Assembly (NCBI RefSeq): GCF_001298445.1
Contig: NZ_CP012036.1
Location: forward strand, 729,267 to 793,266
Length of the DNA stretch: 64,000 nt
Source of the DNA: Nostoc piscinale CENA21
GTDB taxonomy: Bacteria > Cyanobacteriota > Cyanobacteriia > Cyanobacteriales > Nostocaceae
Direction of reading: 5' to 3'
Shown: piece after piece, positions 9,106 to 18,049 of the stretch
How positions within the stretch are numbered: the first letter of the stretch is position 1
Layout of the letters: each line of letters opens with the position of its first letter
The notes under the pieces: model-generated
The model's input: the letters and a program-made list of their open reading frames with translations, nothing else
The model's database searches: none
What the model was told of the DNA's origin: nothing
Position numbers and translations under genes: made by a program

Positions 9106-9136
9106 TTGACATTATTTATGGTAAATTCTACCATAA
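9106..9136 (+). promoter_or_regulatory. Promoter with candidate NrtR operator of the NAD operon
   Basis: A perfect palindrome (TTATGGTA, 5-nt spacer, TACCATAA; 9116-9136) lies 34 bp before pncB. A -35 box TTGACA is at 9106-9111, and TACCAT at 9129-9134 sits 17 bp further as a possible -10. The palindrome thus covers the spacer and -10, as expected of a repressor site. The operon encodes an NrtR-family regulator, so NrtR is the natural candidate. The palindrome is seen; the assignment is inferred. Confidence 0.65.
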
Positions 9137-9170
9137 TAAAAAAGCAGCATTCTTGTAAGGACGCTCTTAC

Positions 9171-10568
9171 ATGGCAACTATCCCAGACTTGGGCAGCTAC
9201 CAGCGCCAAGACTTGACAATCTCTGCGGCTGATTACAGCTTGCTAACCGACCTTTATCAGCTAACAATGGCAGCTTGTTATGTCGGTGAAGGATTAGAAC
9301 AAAAACAAGCTAGTTTTGAGCTATTTGTGAGGCGATCGCCAGAAAATTTTGGCTATCTCATTGCAATGGGTTTAGAGCAAGTTCTGGCATATTTAGAAAA
9401 GTTAAGTTTTACTCATTCTCAAATTGCCGCACTCCAGGCGACGGGAATTTTCGCCCACGCCAGCGATCGCTTTTGGTCGTTATTGGCTGAAGCTAAATTC
9501 ACTGGTGATGTTTGGGCAGTTCCTGAAGGCACAGCCGTATTTCCTAACGAGCCATTTTTGCGAATTGAAGCGCCACTTTGGCAAGCCCAACTAATAGAAA
9601 CTTACCTCTTAAATACAATCAATTATCAAACTTTAATTGCCACCAGAGCCGCCCGTTTGCGTGATGTGGCTGGGGAAAAAGCCAAACTTTTAGAGTTCGG
9701 CACAAGACGGGCATTCAGTCCCCAAGGGGCGTTGTGGGCGGCACGGGCAGCTTTAGCCGGGGGGCTAGATGCTACCTCGAATGTGTTAGCCGCACTACAA
9801 CTAGGTCAACAGCCAAGTGGTACGATGGCTCACGCCTTGGTCATGGCGTTGTCAGCGATGGAAGGCAGTGAAGCCGAAGCTTTTACGGCATTTCATCGCT
9901 ATTTTCCCGGTGCGCCCTTGTTAATTGATACTTACGATACCATCGCGGCGGCGGAAAAGTTGGCAGCAAAAGTGAATGCTGGAGAAATGGAATTATCAGG
10001 AGTCAGACTGGATTCTGGTGATTTGGTAAGCTTATCCAAACAAGTGCGATCGCTGTTACCAAATGTGCCGATTGTTGCCAGTGGTGATTTAGATGAATGG
10101 GAAATTGCCAGACTTAAAGGGGCTGGGACGGTAATTGATGGTTACGGTTTGGGAACGCGACTGGTAACGGGTAAGCCTGTCAACGGGGTTTACAAGCTAG
10201 TAGAAATTGATGGCGTTCCAGTCATGAAGCAGTCTAGCGGTAAGGTAACTTATCCCGGACGCAAGCAGATTTTTCGGTCATTTGTCGGTGGCAAGGTAAA
10301 AGCTGATAGGTTGGGATTAATCACAGAAACACCGCAATCAGAAACACCTTTGCTGCAATTAGTCATGAAGCAAGGCGAACGAATGCAATTGCCAGAAACT
10401 TTGGCAGAAATTCGCCAACGAACCGCCATAACAATCGCTAGTTTGCCAGAAGAGACAAGGCAGATATCAAATCCTCTGGCTTTGCCGGTGGATATTTCGG
10501 CTGGGTTGCAAAAGTTGACTGAAGAGACGAAGGAACTAACCGCAAAGAACGCAAAGGGCGCAAAGTAA
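9171..10568 (+). CDS. pncB: Nicotinate phosphoribosyltransferase
   Basis: 465 residues. It joins nicotinate and PRPP, with ATP, to nicotinate mononucleotide, the entry step of NAD salvage. Family motifs include LLTDLYQLTMA near the N-terminus, FGTRRAFSPQGALWAARAAL, TSNVLAA and the phosphate-binding VRLDSGDLVSLSKQVR. An AAGG ribosome site lies about 10 nt before the start. It is first in the NAD operon; nadD begins 4 bp after its stop. The last residues (LTAKNAKGAK) are encoded by CGCAAAG-type repeats and look like a recent repeat-derived tail. Confidence 0.93.
   Translation: MATIPDLGSYQRQDLTISAADYSLLTDLYQLTMAACYVGEGLEQKQASFELFVRRSPENFGYLIAMGLEQVLAYLEKLSFTHSQIAALQATGIFAHASDRFWSLLAEAKFTGDVWAVPEGTAVFPNEPFLRIEAPLWQAQLIETYLLNTINYQTLIATRAARLRDVAGEKAKLLEFGTRRAFSPQGALWAARAALAGGLDATSNVLAALQLGQQPSGTMAHALVMALSAMEGSEAEAFTAFHRYFPGAPLLIDTYDTIAAAEKLAAKVNAGEMELSGVRLDSGDLVSLSKQVRSLLPNVPIVASGDLDEWEIARLKGAGTVIDGYGLGTRLVTGKPVNGVYKLVEIDGVPVMKQSSGKVTYPGRKQIFRSFVGGKVKADRLGLITETPQSETPLLQLVMKQGERMQLPETLAEIRQRTAITIASLPEETRQISNPLALPVDISAGLQKLTEETKELTAKNAKGAK
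10540..10567 (+). repeat. CGCAAAG-type STRR at the 3' end of pncB
   Basis: Near-tandem heptamers (CGCAAAGAA, CGCAAAG, GGCGCAAAG) encode the final lysine/alanine/asparagine residues of PncB and run into its stop codon. This is the short tandemly repeated sequence type known from heterocystous cyanobacteria. Confidence 0.6.
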
Positions 10569-10572
10569 GATC

Positions 10573-11172
10573 ATGAGAATTGCTTTATTTGGTACAAGTG
10601 CCGATCCCCCAACAGCTGGGCATCAAGAGATTTTAAGGTGGTTGTCAGAACGTTATGATTGGGTGGCAGTGTGGGCGGCGGATAATCCCTTTAAGTCCCA
10701 TCAAACACAATTAGAACATCGGGCGGCGATGCTGCGGTTGTTAATTGCCGATATGGATGCGCCAAGGCATAACGTGGCAGTGACACAGGATTTAAGTAGC
10801 TGGCGAACCCTAGAAACTGTGGAAAAAGCCAAACAGCATTGGGGTGAAGAAGCGGAATACACCTTAGTTATTGGTTCAGATTTGATCAATCAACTACCAC
10901 GCTGGTATAAAATTGAAGATTTATTACAGCAAGTGCAACTACTGATTGTGCCACGACCAGGATATGCGATAGAAGAATCTAGCTTAGAGGCAATCGAAAA
11001 GCTGAGAGGAAAAATTGCGATCGCTACCCTCACAGGTTTAAATGTATCCTCAACAGCTTATCGTGAGCATGGAGATACTGAAGCACTCATAGCTCCCATT
11101 GTTGCTTATATTCATCAACAGCATTTGTACAAATGCCAGGACGCAACCACAAAAAGATTCCAACTCCGCTAA
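10573..11172 (+). CDS. nadD: Nicotinate-nucleotide adenylyltransferase
   Basis: 199 residues. It adenylates nicotinate mononucleotide to deamido-NAD, the step after PncB. The N-terminus MRIALFGTSADPPTAGHQ holds the nucleotidyltransferase (T/H)xGH motif, and NVSSTAYREHG near residue 160 is the ISSTxxR-like second ATP-binding motif. VIGSDLINQLPRWY is typical of NadD. It lies 4 bp after pncB and overlaps nrtR by 40 bp in another frame, so the three are one translationally linked operon. Confidence 0.9.
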   Translation: MRIALFGTSADPPTAGHQEILRWLSERYDWVAVWAADNPFKSHQTQLEHRAAMLRLLIADMDAPRHNVAVTQDLSSWRTLETVEKAKQHWGEEAEYTLVIGSDLINQLPRWYKIEDLLQQVQLLIVPRPGYAIEESSLEAIEKLRGKIAIATLTGLNVSSTAYREHGDTEALIAPIVAYIHQQHLYKCQDATTKRFQLR

Positions 11173-11879
11173 ATCAACAACCTTTGGCTGATTTTAAGGT
11201 AGGTGTGGATAATGTAATTTTTTCTGTAGACACTGCTCAAAATCGACTTTTGGTTCTCTTAGTCATGCGACAGCAAGAACCATTTTTAAATTATTGGAGT
11301 CTTCCTGGGACGTTAGTGCGTCAAGGCGAATCTTTAGAAGATGCTGCCTATCGCATCATGGCAGAGAAAATCCGAGTCAACAATCTTTATTTAGAACAGT
11401 TGTATACCTTTGGCGGGCCAAACCGCGACCCCAGAGAAGCAACCGATAGTTATGGCGTGCGTTATTTATCAGTGAGTTATTTTGCCCTCGTCAGATTTGA
11501 AGAAGCCGAATTAATTGCTGATAAAGTCGCGGGAATTGCTTGGTATCCCGTCAAGCAAGTGCCACAGTTAGCCTTTGACCATAATCAACTGCTAACTTAC
11601 GGTCATAGACGACTGCGAAATAAGTTAGAGTACAGCCCAGTCGCCTTTGAAGTTTTACCAGAAATGTTTACTTTAAACGATTTGTATCAACTATACACAA
11701 CCGTGTTAGGCGAGAACTTTTCTGATTACTCTAATTTTCGGGCGCGACTACTCAAGTTAGGTTTTTTGTGCGATACCGGAGTAAAGGTATCACGGGGTGC
11801 AGGCCGCCCAGCTAGTTTATATAAATTCGACGCTGAAGCTTTTGCACCCTTTAAAGATAAACCTTTGGTGTTTATTTAA
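11133..11879 (+). CDS. nrtR: NrtR: Nudix-related transcriptional repressor of NAD genes
   Basis: 248 residues. A Nudix-like ligand domain (residues about 20-150) is followed by a winged helix whose RGAGRPASLYKFD is characteristic of NrtR. The Nudix box (GTLVRQGESLEDAAYRIMAE) has lost the REuxEE catalytic core, consistent with sensing ADP-ribose rather than hydrolysing it. NrtR proteins repress NAD biosynthesis genes and release DNA when bound to ADP-ribose. The start overlaps the end of nadD by 40 bp. Its probable operator is the palindrome at 9116-9136, giving autoregulation of the operon. Confidence 0.9.
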   Translation: MPGRNHKKIPTPLNQQPLADFKVGVDNVIFSVDTAQNRLLVLLVMRQQEPFLNYWSLPGTLVRQGESLEDAAYRIMAEKIRVNNLYLEQLYTFGGPNRDPREATDSYGVRYLSVSYFALVRFEEAELIADKVAGIAWYPVKQVPQLAFDHNQLLTYGHRRLRNKLEYSPVAFEVLPEMFTLNDLYQLYTTVLGENFSDYSNFRARLLKLGFLCDTGVKVSRGAGRPASLYKFDAEAFAPFKDKPLVFI

Positions 11880-11880
11880 A

Positions 11881-11942
11881 TAGTCATTAGTCATTAGTCA
11901 CTAGTCATTTGTAAAAAACCAAGTACAAATGACTAATGACAT
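11881..11942. repeat. TAGTCAT heptamer STRR with inverted copy
   Basis: Tandem TAGTCAT units (one variant TAGTCAC) are followed after a short A-rich loop by the inverted ACAAATGACTAATGAC, so the block can fold into a hairpin with about 16 pairs and one mismatch. The same heptamer family recurs near 6460, 29560, 34238 and 54487. Confidence 0.65.
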
Positions 11943-11985
11943 AGACGCTTCTGCGGCTTCCCGCAGGGTAGAACAAAGGACAAAT

Positions 11986-13743
11986 ATGAAAATTGCGATC
12001 GCTCAACTTAATCCAACCATTGGTGACATCCCCGGAAACGTTCAAAAGATTCTAGAATCTGCCCAAGATGCAGTAAAATCAGGCGCACGTTTATTATTAA
12101 CCCCAGAACTTTCTTTGTGTGGTTATCCACCCAGAGATTTATTATTAAATCCTAGTTTTGTCTCGGCTATGAGTACGGCATTACAACAATTAGCCAGAGA
12201 TTTACCACCGGAACTAGCTGTGTTAGTCGGCACTGTTGAACCAAATACCAAATCCCATATTACTGGCGGTAAAAGTTTATTTAATAGTATTGCTTTATTA
12301 GAGTCGGGCAAAATCAAACAAGTTTTTTATAAGCGGCTGTTGCCAACTTATGATGTATTTGATGAAGACCGCTATTTTGAACCAGGGTTACAACCTAATC
12401 ATTTCACTTTAGATGATATTCATATTGGCGTAACTATTTGCGAAGATTTATGGAATGATGAAGAATTTTGGGGTAAACGTAGTTATGCTGTCAATCCTAT
12501 TGCAGACTTAGCAATTTTAGGCGTAGATTTAATTGTTAATTTATCTGCTTCACCTTACAGCGTAGGCAAACCGCAGTTTCGAGAATCAATGCTGAAACAT
12601 AGCGCGGTGCGTTTTCAACAGCCGATGATTTATGTTAACCAAGTCGGTAGTAATGATGATTTAATATTCGATGGTTATAGTTTTGCCTTGAATGGTCAAG
12701 GCGAAATTATGTGTCGCGCCCGTGGTTTTGCCACTGACTTAGTAAATGTGGACTTTAACAAGAAAACACGAGATTTACAGTTAAGTTCTTTAACACCTGA
12801 GTGCGAATCAGAAGAAGAGGAAGTCTGGCAAGCTTTGGTTTTGGGTGTGCAGGACTATGCCTTAAAATGTCGCTTTTCTAAAGTAGTATTAGGTTTAAGT
12901 GGTGGCGTAGATTCAGCATTAGTCGCTGCGATCGCTACAGCAGCATTAGGTAAAGAAAATGTTCTCGGTGTCCTGATGCCATCACCTTACAGTTCCGAAC
13001 ATTCTGTTAGTGATGCTTTGGCATTAGGTAACAATTTAGGCATTGAAACCACTATTTTACCGATAGGCGAATTAATGCAAAGCTTTGATCATAGCCTTGC
13101 TGACTTGTTTGCTGGCACAGAATTTGGCATTGCCGAAGAAAATATTCAATCGCGGATTCGCGGTAACTTATTAATGGCGATCGCTAACAAATTTGGCTAT
13201 CTCTTATTATCCACTGGCAATAAATCAGAAATGGCCGTCGGTTACTGTACCCTCTACGGCGACATGAACGGCGGGTTAGCAGTCATCGCCGATGTTCCAA
13301 AAACCCGCGTTTATAAAATTTGCCACTGGTTAAACTCCCATCCCTCAGCACTCAGCACTCAGCACTCAGCACTCCCAACTGAAATTATTCCCCAAAATAT
13401 CCTCACCAAAGCCCCCAGTGCTGAACTCAAACCCGGCCAAGTTGATCAAGATTCCCTCCCAGCTTATGAAGTTTTAGACGACATCTTGCAACGCTTCATT
13501 CATGACCATCAATCAGCCGCCCAAATAGTTGAAGCAGGCCACGACCCCATGATTGTAGACCGAGTAATTCAAATGGTTGCCCGTGCCGAATTTAAGCGCC
13601 GTCAAGCACCCCCCGGCTTGAAAATTACCGACCGCGCCTTTGGTACAGGCTGGCGAATGCCAATTGCTAGTAGCTGGGTAACCATCAAAAATGCTTATCA
13701 AGCCATACCTGTCTCTACTAATACCTTGCCATTCAAAGGCTAA
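11986..13743 (+). CDS. nadE: Glutamine-dependent NAD+ synthetase
   Basis: 585 residues from the ATG at 11986 (MKIAIAQLNPTIGDI); an in-frame ATG 57 bp upstream lies in a repeat and is rejected. The N-terminal nitrilase-type amidase has its Glu (LTPELSLCGYPPRD), Lys (FYKRLLPTYDVFDE) and Cys (IGVTICEDLWND) in place. The C-terminal synthetase has the PP-loop LGLSGGVDSALVAA. It converts deamido-NAD to NAD using glutamine nitrogen, the last step of the pathway begun by pncB and nadD. At residues about 451-465 (sequence PSALSTQHSALPT) a tandem CAGCACT repeat is inserted in frame before EIIPQN. Confidence 0.93.
   Translation: MKIAIAQLNPTIGDIPGNVQKILESAQDAVKSGARLLLTPELSLCGYPPRDLLLNPSFVSAMSTALQQLARDLPPELAVLVGTVEPNTKSHITGGKSLFNSIALLESGKIKQVFYKRLLPTYDVFDEDRYFEPGLQPNHFTLDDIHIGVTICEDLWNDEEFWGKRSYAVNPIADLAILGVDLIVNLSASPYSVGKPQFRESMLKHSAVRFQQPMIYVNQVGSNDDLIFDGYSFALNGQGEIMCRARGFATDLVNVDFNKKTRDLQLSSLTPECESEEEEVWQALVLGVQDYALKCRFSKVVLGLSGGVDSALVAAIATAALGKENVLGVLMPSPYSSEHSVSDALALGNNLGIETTILPIGELMQSFDHSLADLFAGTEFGIAEENIQSRIRGNLLMAIANKFGYLLLSTGNKSEMAVGYCTLYGDMNGGLAVIADVPKTRVYKICHWLNSHPSALSTQHSALPTEIIPQNILTKAPSAELKPGQVDQDSLPAYEVLDDILQRFIHDHQSAAQIVEAGHDPMIVDRVIQMVARAEFKRRQAPPGLKITDRAFGTGWRMPIASSWVTIKNAYQAIPVSTNTLPFKG
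13346..13373 (+). repeat. Four tandem CAGCACT heptamers inside nadE
   Basis: Four perfect CAGCACT copies encode Ser/Ala/Leu/Thr/Gln/His-rich residues between the conserved VYKICHWLN and EIIPQNILTKAPS segments of NadE. The reading frame is kept. This is an STRR expansion in a surface loop of a housekeeping enzyme. Confidence 0.8.
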
Positions 13744-13775
13744 AAGAAAAGCAAGCAGAGTAAAAGCTCCGTCTC

Positions 13776-13888
13776 ATATCATGTCCGGCAAATCAGTTAT
13801 GATTCAACACATCTGTGCAGAAAGACAAAACTCTTCCTCCCCCTGCTCCCTGCGGTCTTGATGTTCAGTCTTTTACCGGACACGATAT
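13776..13888. mobile_element. MITE-like element, family A, copy 1
   Basis: 113 bp with terminal inverted repeats: ATATCATGTCCGGCAAA on the left and, inverted, ATATCGTGTCCGGTAAA on the right (15 of 17 match). It has no coding capacity. Its interior (ATCAGTTATGA, CTGTGCAGAAAGAC, CTGCGGTCTTGATG) recurs at 23136-23249 and, more diverged, at 23277-23396. These are signs of a non-autonomous transposable repeat. It lies between convergent nadE and the ABC transporter. Confidence 0.7.
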
Positions 13889-13928
13889 CAGTCTTCCTCC
13901 TTGCTCCCTGCTCCCATACCTCTTGTGA

Positions 13929-15957
13929 CTAAACTCTGATCCATTTCAGGATATGAGGATCTTTGTCATAGCGGTAGGTAAAGCCATCGTTAGCAGCAAT
14001 ACTCTCTCCTTTGCTTGCTTTACTTCTAATAGTTTTAATGGTGTATGAGGTTAGTTCGCTCATTTCCTTATGAGAAAATCCTTCACTTGTAGTTTGTTGA
14101 GCTAATTTTAATGATTGAATTTGGTATTCATTATTATGCAAACTATTTTCAGTAATACAAGTATTCTCAGTGGAGTTCTGAGCCGTTGTTTGATTGCGAT
14201 AATCTTGCACGGTCAAAAGTCGCCAACTAGAATCTTGTGTAAGTTCTAAAACCCATTGATGATAATCAAATAAACTTGCTCGATGTCCTACGCTAATAAA
14301 AGTTGTTTTTGTTGCTTGTAACTGTTGATATAAACTTTCTTCATTTTTTTAAATCCAAGGCACTTGTAGCTTCATCTAATATGGTGAACCTAGGATAAGT
14401 AACCAATAGACGTGCGAACGCCAGACGTTGTTGTTCTCCCAACGATAATATATTTTCCCAAGGAACTTCAGCATCAAAGTTTTCTACTCGATTTAGCAAG
14501 TTTTGTAGATTAACTTGTTGCAAAACTTTTTTTGAGTTCTGTGTCACTCACTTTACGATCTGTATGTGGATAGAGTAACTGTTCTCGCAAAGTTCCTAGA
14601 ATTATATAGGGACGTTGAGGTAAGAATAAAACTTCTTCTAGCGGTGGGCGTACTATACGGCCAGATCCTGCATTCCACAAACCTGCGATCGCTCTTAATA
14701 AAGAACTTTTTCCTCGACCACTAGACCCTATAATTAACAAACCTTCTCCAGGCTGAACAGACAATGACAAATCTTTGACAATTAGCTGTTCATAGTTAGG
14801 TGTTTGTAAACTGAAATGCTCAAAAGCTAGACGGTTGTGGTTTTCTTCTATCGTCTTAATAGTACTTACATTCTCTGGTTTTTTAGTGACTTCTTCTATA
14901 ACATTTAAAAACTCATTTAAACGTTCAACATAACTAAAAAAATCCGCCAGAAGTCGCAAATTCATTTATTAAGTCTCCCAAAGAATTAGCAAAAAGATTA
15001 ACAGCTAAACCGACTTGTCCCATCATACCAAAATCAATTTCACCTCTAATATATAATGGCCCAAGTATAAAAAGAGGAAATAACTGAATCACATATTGAT
15101 ATGCCTTGTTAAAAATTTCTTGATTTCTTTCCCAATTAATTTTATTTTCCTCTTTTTTAATAAAATTATTAAATCTGCGCTCAATTATATTTAATTCTTG
15201 CTTTTCTCCTTGAAAGAAAGCTACAGATTCAGCATGACTCCGAATATGAGTTAAAGAATAATTGTATTCGCCTTTAGATGCGATTTTCTCTTGATTAATT
15301 TTGTTTAAATTTTGATTTAAATATAAGCTAATTACATTACCTATCAACGTATAAACAATCATGACAAGAGCTATCGGTTGAGAAATTGACCAAAGAACTG
15401 CTAAAAAAAATTATCATTTCTACTATTTTTTCTAAAAAAGTAGCTGAAAAACTGACAGCATTACTAGCAATAGGCTCAATTTCTTGAGATAAGCGTTGAT
15501 CTGGGTTATCAATATCTGTACTAAAGTTAATTTTATAATAAGCACGATTGCTTAAATATTTACTTAAAATTTGGTTATTTAACCATTTGTACCAATCAAT
15601 AGCGATTTTTTTTCTAATAAAACTAGAAAAACTTGCTAAAAATCCTAATACAAACAGTCCGATACCATAAATAGTTAAATTATTAATGAACTTTGAATAA
15701 TCCTTATCTTGAATCAGAGCATCGACCATGTAACGGCTAATAAAACTATTAAAAGCATTTACACTTACAACCGCAATAATTAGTAAGATTAAGAGAATTA
15801 GCATTCCCCATGTACGCATAACATCAGCGAATGCTCTTTCCTCTGGCTTTGTTGGATACCAGTAAGGCCCAACAATCACTTTTATATCTTCCCAAAACTG
15901 AAAAAATCCTGAAAATGAATTTGTTGAGGAGCGAAATTGAACAACTTGCGGCATCAT
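13929..15957 (-). pseudogene. SbmA/BacA-type ABC transporter (permease-ATPase), frameshifted
   Basis: Five overlapping fragments in shifting frames together make one full protein of about 675 residues. Residues 1-330 form a membrane domain of the ABC_membrane_2/SbmA type, with several hydrophobic helices and the motif DNPDQRLSQEIE. The ATPase follows: Walker A GSSGRGKSS, signature LSLGEQQRLAFARLL, Walker B FTILDEATSALD and the switch His in SVGHRASL. About 110 extra residues follow the ATPase. Each break is one additional base in an A/T run (near 15402, 14940, 14531 and 14344), so removing four bases restores the frame. Relatives move peptides, vitamins or antibiotics. The breaks may be assembly errors. 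Confidence 0.75.
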
Positions 15958-16679
15958 ATTTTAAAAATTAACTAATTTATTCTAATTAAATTTAACAGTT
16001 ATTATTAAATAATCGCTAATTAATATCCCATAAAAATTATAATTATGGCTAATTCTTTAGCTGATATTACTTAATGTGTAATTGTGGCTTAAAGCAGCCA
16101 ATAACAACTTAGAAATTACAGTAGGCAGCGATTACTTTTTTAAGAATTGTGACCTTTTTGTGTAATACTGAATTTTCAGAAGTCTGAAACATCAGTTCTA
16201 CACTATCACCAATTGTATATAATGTTAATTTTCTGGTTTGTGTACGAACTAAACTTGTCTGAACGCCAGCATCAACTATTGCTACGATGAGCAATAACAC
16301 AAGTCTAACCTGATGCTATGCAACGCAGTTGCTAGATCAAGATAATGTTCATTTTGATTAGCAAATTCCTTGTCTAGTGCTGGTAATTAGAATTAAGGAA
16401 GCCAAGATTTTTACTTTATATCATATTTAAGTCTGTGGGTTAAGACTTTTTTACTATGACTAATTTAAATACACTGTGTGTACTGTGTGTAAGGTATTTT
16501 ATCCTTACACACACCCGTTTCTATTCTTTTTTTTTATATATAGCCTACAATTATTAAGTTTTTATTAAAATTTTGCTTAACTGTCTTAACTGTCTTAACT
16601 GTCCTTGCCTTCTTAGGAAAATTCTGAAATATTATGGTTTTAAACTAATGATTAATAGTCAATAATTTATCAACAATCT
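15958..16679. other. Gene-free AT-rich spacer with hairpin and tandem repeats
   Basis: 722 bp without a convincing gene. A 10-bp perfect hairpin (GTGTGTAAGG / CCTTACACAC, 8-nt loop) lies at 16485-16512. A 9-bp unit containing AACTGTCTT is repeated about three times near 16575-16605. A 63-residue minus-strand frame (16109-16300) is open but has no family features. The spacer separates the divergent ABC transporter and esterase cluster and should contain both promoters; none can be named. Confidence 0.5.
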
Positions 16680-18011
16680 ATGAACCTAGAATGTCAGCAA
16701 AACATTAAAAAACGAATTAAGGGAAAGATAGAAAAAATTGAATTACATTCCAAGGTTTTAGCTAGTAGCCGCAATTTACATATTTATCTACCACCCAGTT
16801 ATACAAATAATTCTATACAGCGTTATCCTGTTGTTTATATGCACTATGGACAGCACCTATTTGAGCCACAAAAATTAGATGGTGAATCTTGGATGGTGCA
16901 TGAAACAATTGAGGAACTTCTTGATGCTGATTTAATTGATGAAATTATTGTTGTCGGTATTGCTGCTGTCCGCGCTACTGTAGAATCTGATTACTGGCAC
17001 TATGCAGGCTTGTTTAAAAATCAATCTTTAAATGGTCATACCTATGAAAGCTTTGTTGTGGAAGAGGTGAAGCCATTTATAGATAGAAACTTTAGAACTT
17101 TTAGCGATCGCTCTCACACTGCTATGATTGGTTGTTGTGCTGGTGCAACCGCCAGTTATAACATTGCCGAACGCCACTCCAATGTTTTTGGCAAGGTAGG
17201 TATGCTTTCACCTGCTGTCCGTAGCTTTGATACTAATACTTGGCTGTACTCTTGGCCGATGCGTAAACCAGAGTTTATGCTCTGGATTGATGTTGGTGAT
17301 GCTGAAGGAATTTTTACCCCTCCTGTAAGAGACTTGGTTGATGTACTGTTAACTCAAGGTTGTATACCTAACACTGATTTTTTTTACTACCTTGAACCGG
17401 ATGCTGCTCACCGGGACATTTTCTGGGGTAAACGCCTGAAGAACCCACTGCTGCTGTTTTTTGGTAAAAAATGTCAGACAGTCTCAGTAGAATTACAGGG
17501 TGATAACGTTCTAGGTATAGGAAGTAAACCGCTAACAGTCAATCCCATTGTGGAGTGTGACACCGGATTACGTTATACGGATCTCACTGGTAATTATCAT
17601 ATCGAGCAACCAGAAATTCTGTCTGTGGAGCAGGGCAACCGGATGACTGGGCTTTCCCCTGGTATAACTCAAGTATCCTTCTTATCTCAAGGTTTAAAAA
17701 CATCCCGTACTTACAAAGTTGTATCCAGTCTTCCCGATCAGGTACAACTTCATCTACGCGCTCATGTTCCAGAAGAAACACCACAGGTTGAAGAGATACA
17801 TTTTGGCACATTGGCCTTACAGCAAACCAGTAAAAATATATATGAGGGTAAATATACTTTACCAAGAGGTTTTGCCTTAAAAGATTTTTTTAGCTGTGGG
17901 ATGCGTAACTTTGAGCGACAAAAGGACGGTTCACCGATGCCATTACGGTTATTACAAGCACAATATGATACAGAAATAGAGTATAAGATTGAACGCTGGT
18001 CTAAGTTTTAA
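16680..18011 (+). CDS. Esterase-D-like hydrolase with Cys nucleophile and C-terminal sugar-binding-like domain
   Basis: 443 residues. Residues about 15-265 match the enterochelin esterase/esterase-D alpha/beta fold: YPVVYMHYGQ, the nucleophile elbow IGCCAGATASYNIAERH, an acidic VGDAEG, and the His of DAAHRDIFWGKRLKNPLL. The elbow is GxCxG where the family has GxSxG, so Cys would be the nucleophile. Residues about 270-345 resemble a bacterial Ig-like (Big) domain. The last about 90 (VQLHLRAHVPEETP ... YDTEIEYKIERW) resemble the CBM20/48-like module found in some of these esterases. No signal peptide is seen. It is the first gene of a five-gene cluster; the next starts 38 bp later. Confidence 0.75.
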   Translation: MNLECQQNIKKRIKGKIEKIELHSKVLASSRNLHIYLPPSYTNNSIQRYPVVYMHYGQHLFEPQKLDGESWMVHETIEELLDADLIDEIIVVGIAAVRATVESDYWHYAGLFKNQSLNGHTYESFVVEEVKPFIDRNFRTFSDRSHTAMIGCCAGATASYNIAERHSNVFGKVGMLSPAVRSFDTNTWLYSWPMRKPEFMLWIDVGDAEGIFTPPVRDLVDVLLTQGCIPNTDFFYYLEPDAAHRDIFWGKRLKNPLLLFFGKKCQTVSVELQGDNVLGIGSKPLTVNPIVECDTGLRYTDLTGNYHIEQPEILSVEQGNRMTGLSPGITQVSFLSQGLKTSRTYKVVSSLPDQVQLHLRAHVPEETPQVEEIHFGTLALQQTSKNIYEGKYTLPRGFALKDFFSCGMRNFERQKDGSPMPLRLLQAQYDTEIEYKIERWSKF

Positions 18012-18049
18012 TTGGCAATTTTAAGATTTCATAATAGTAGAAAAATTAT

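Noticed and set aside
16109..16300. 63-residue minus-strand frame upstream of the ABC transporter
   Set aside because: No family features, no ribosome site and biased composition; probably chance in AT-rich spacer.
15958..16679. Possible CRISPR or satellite because of short tandem repeats
   Set aside because: Only about three 9-bp units with no spacers of fixed length; no cas genes nearby.
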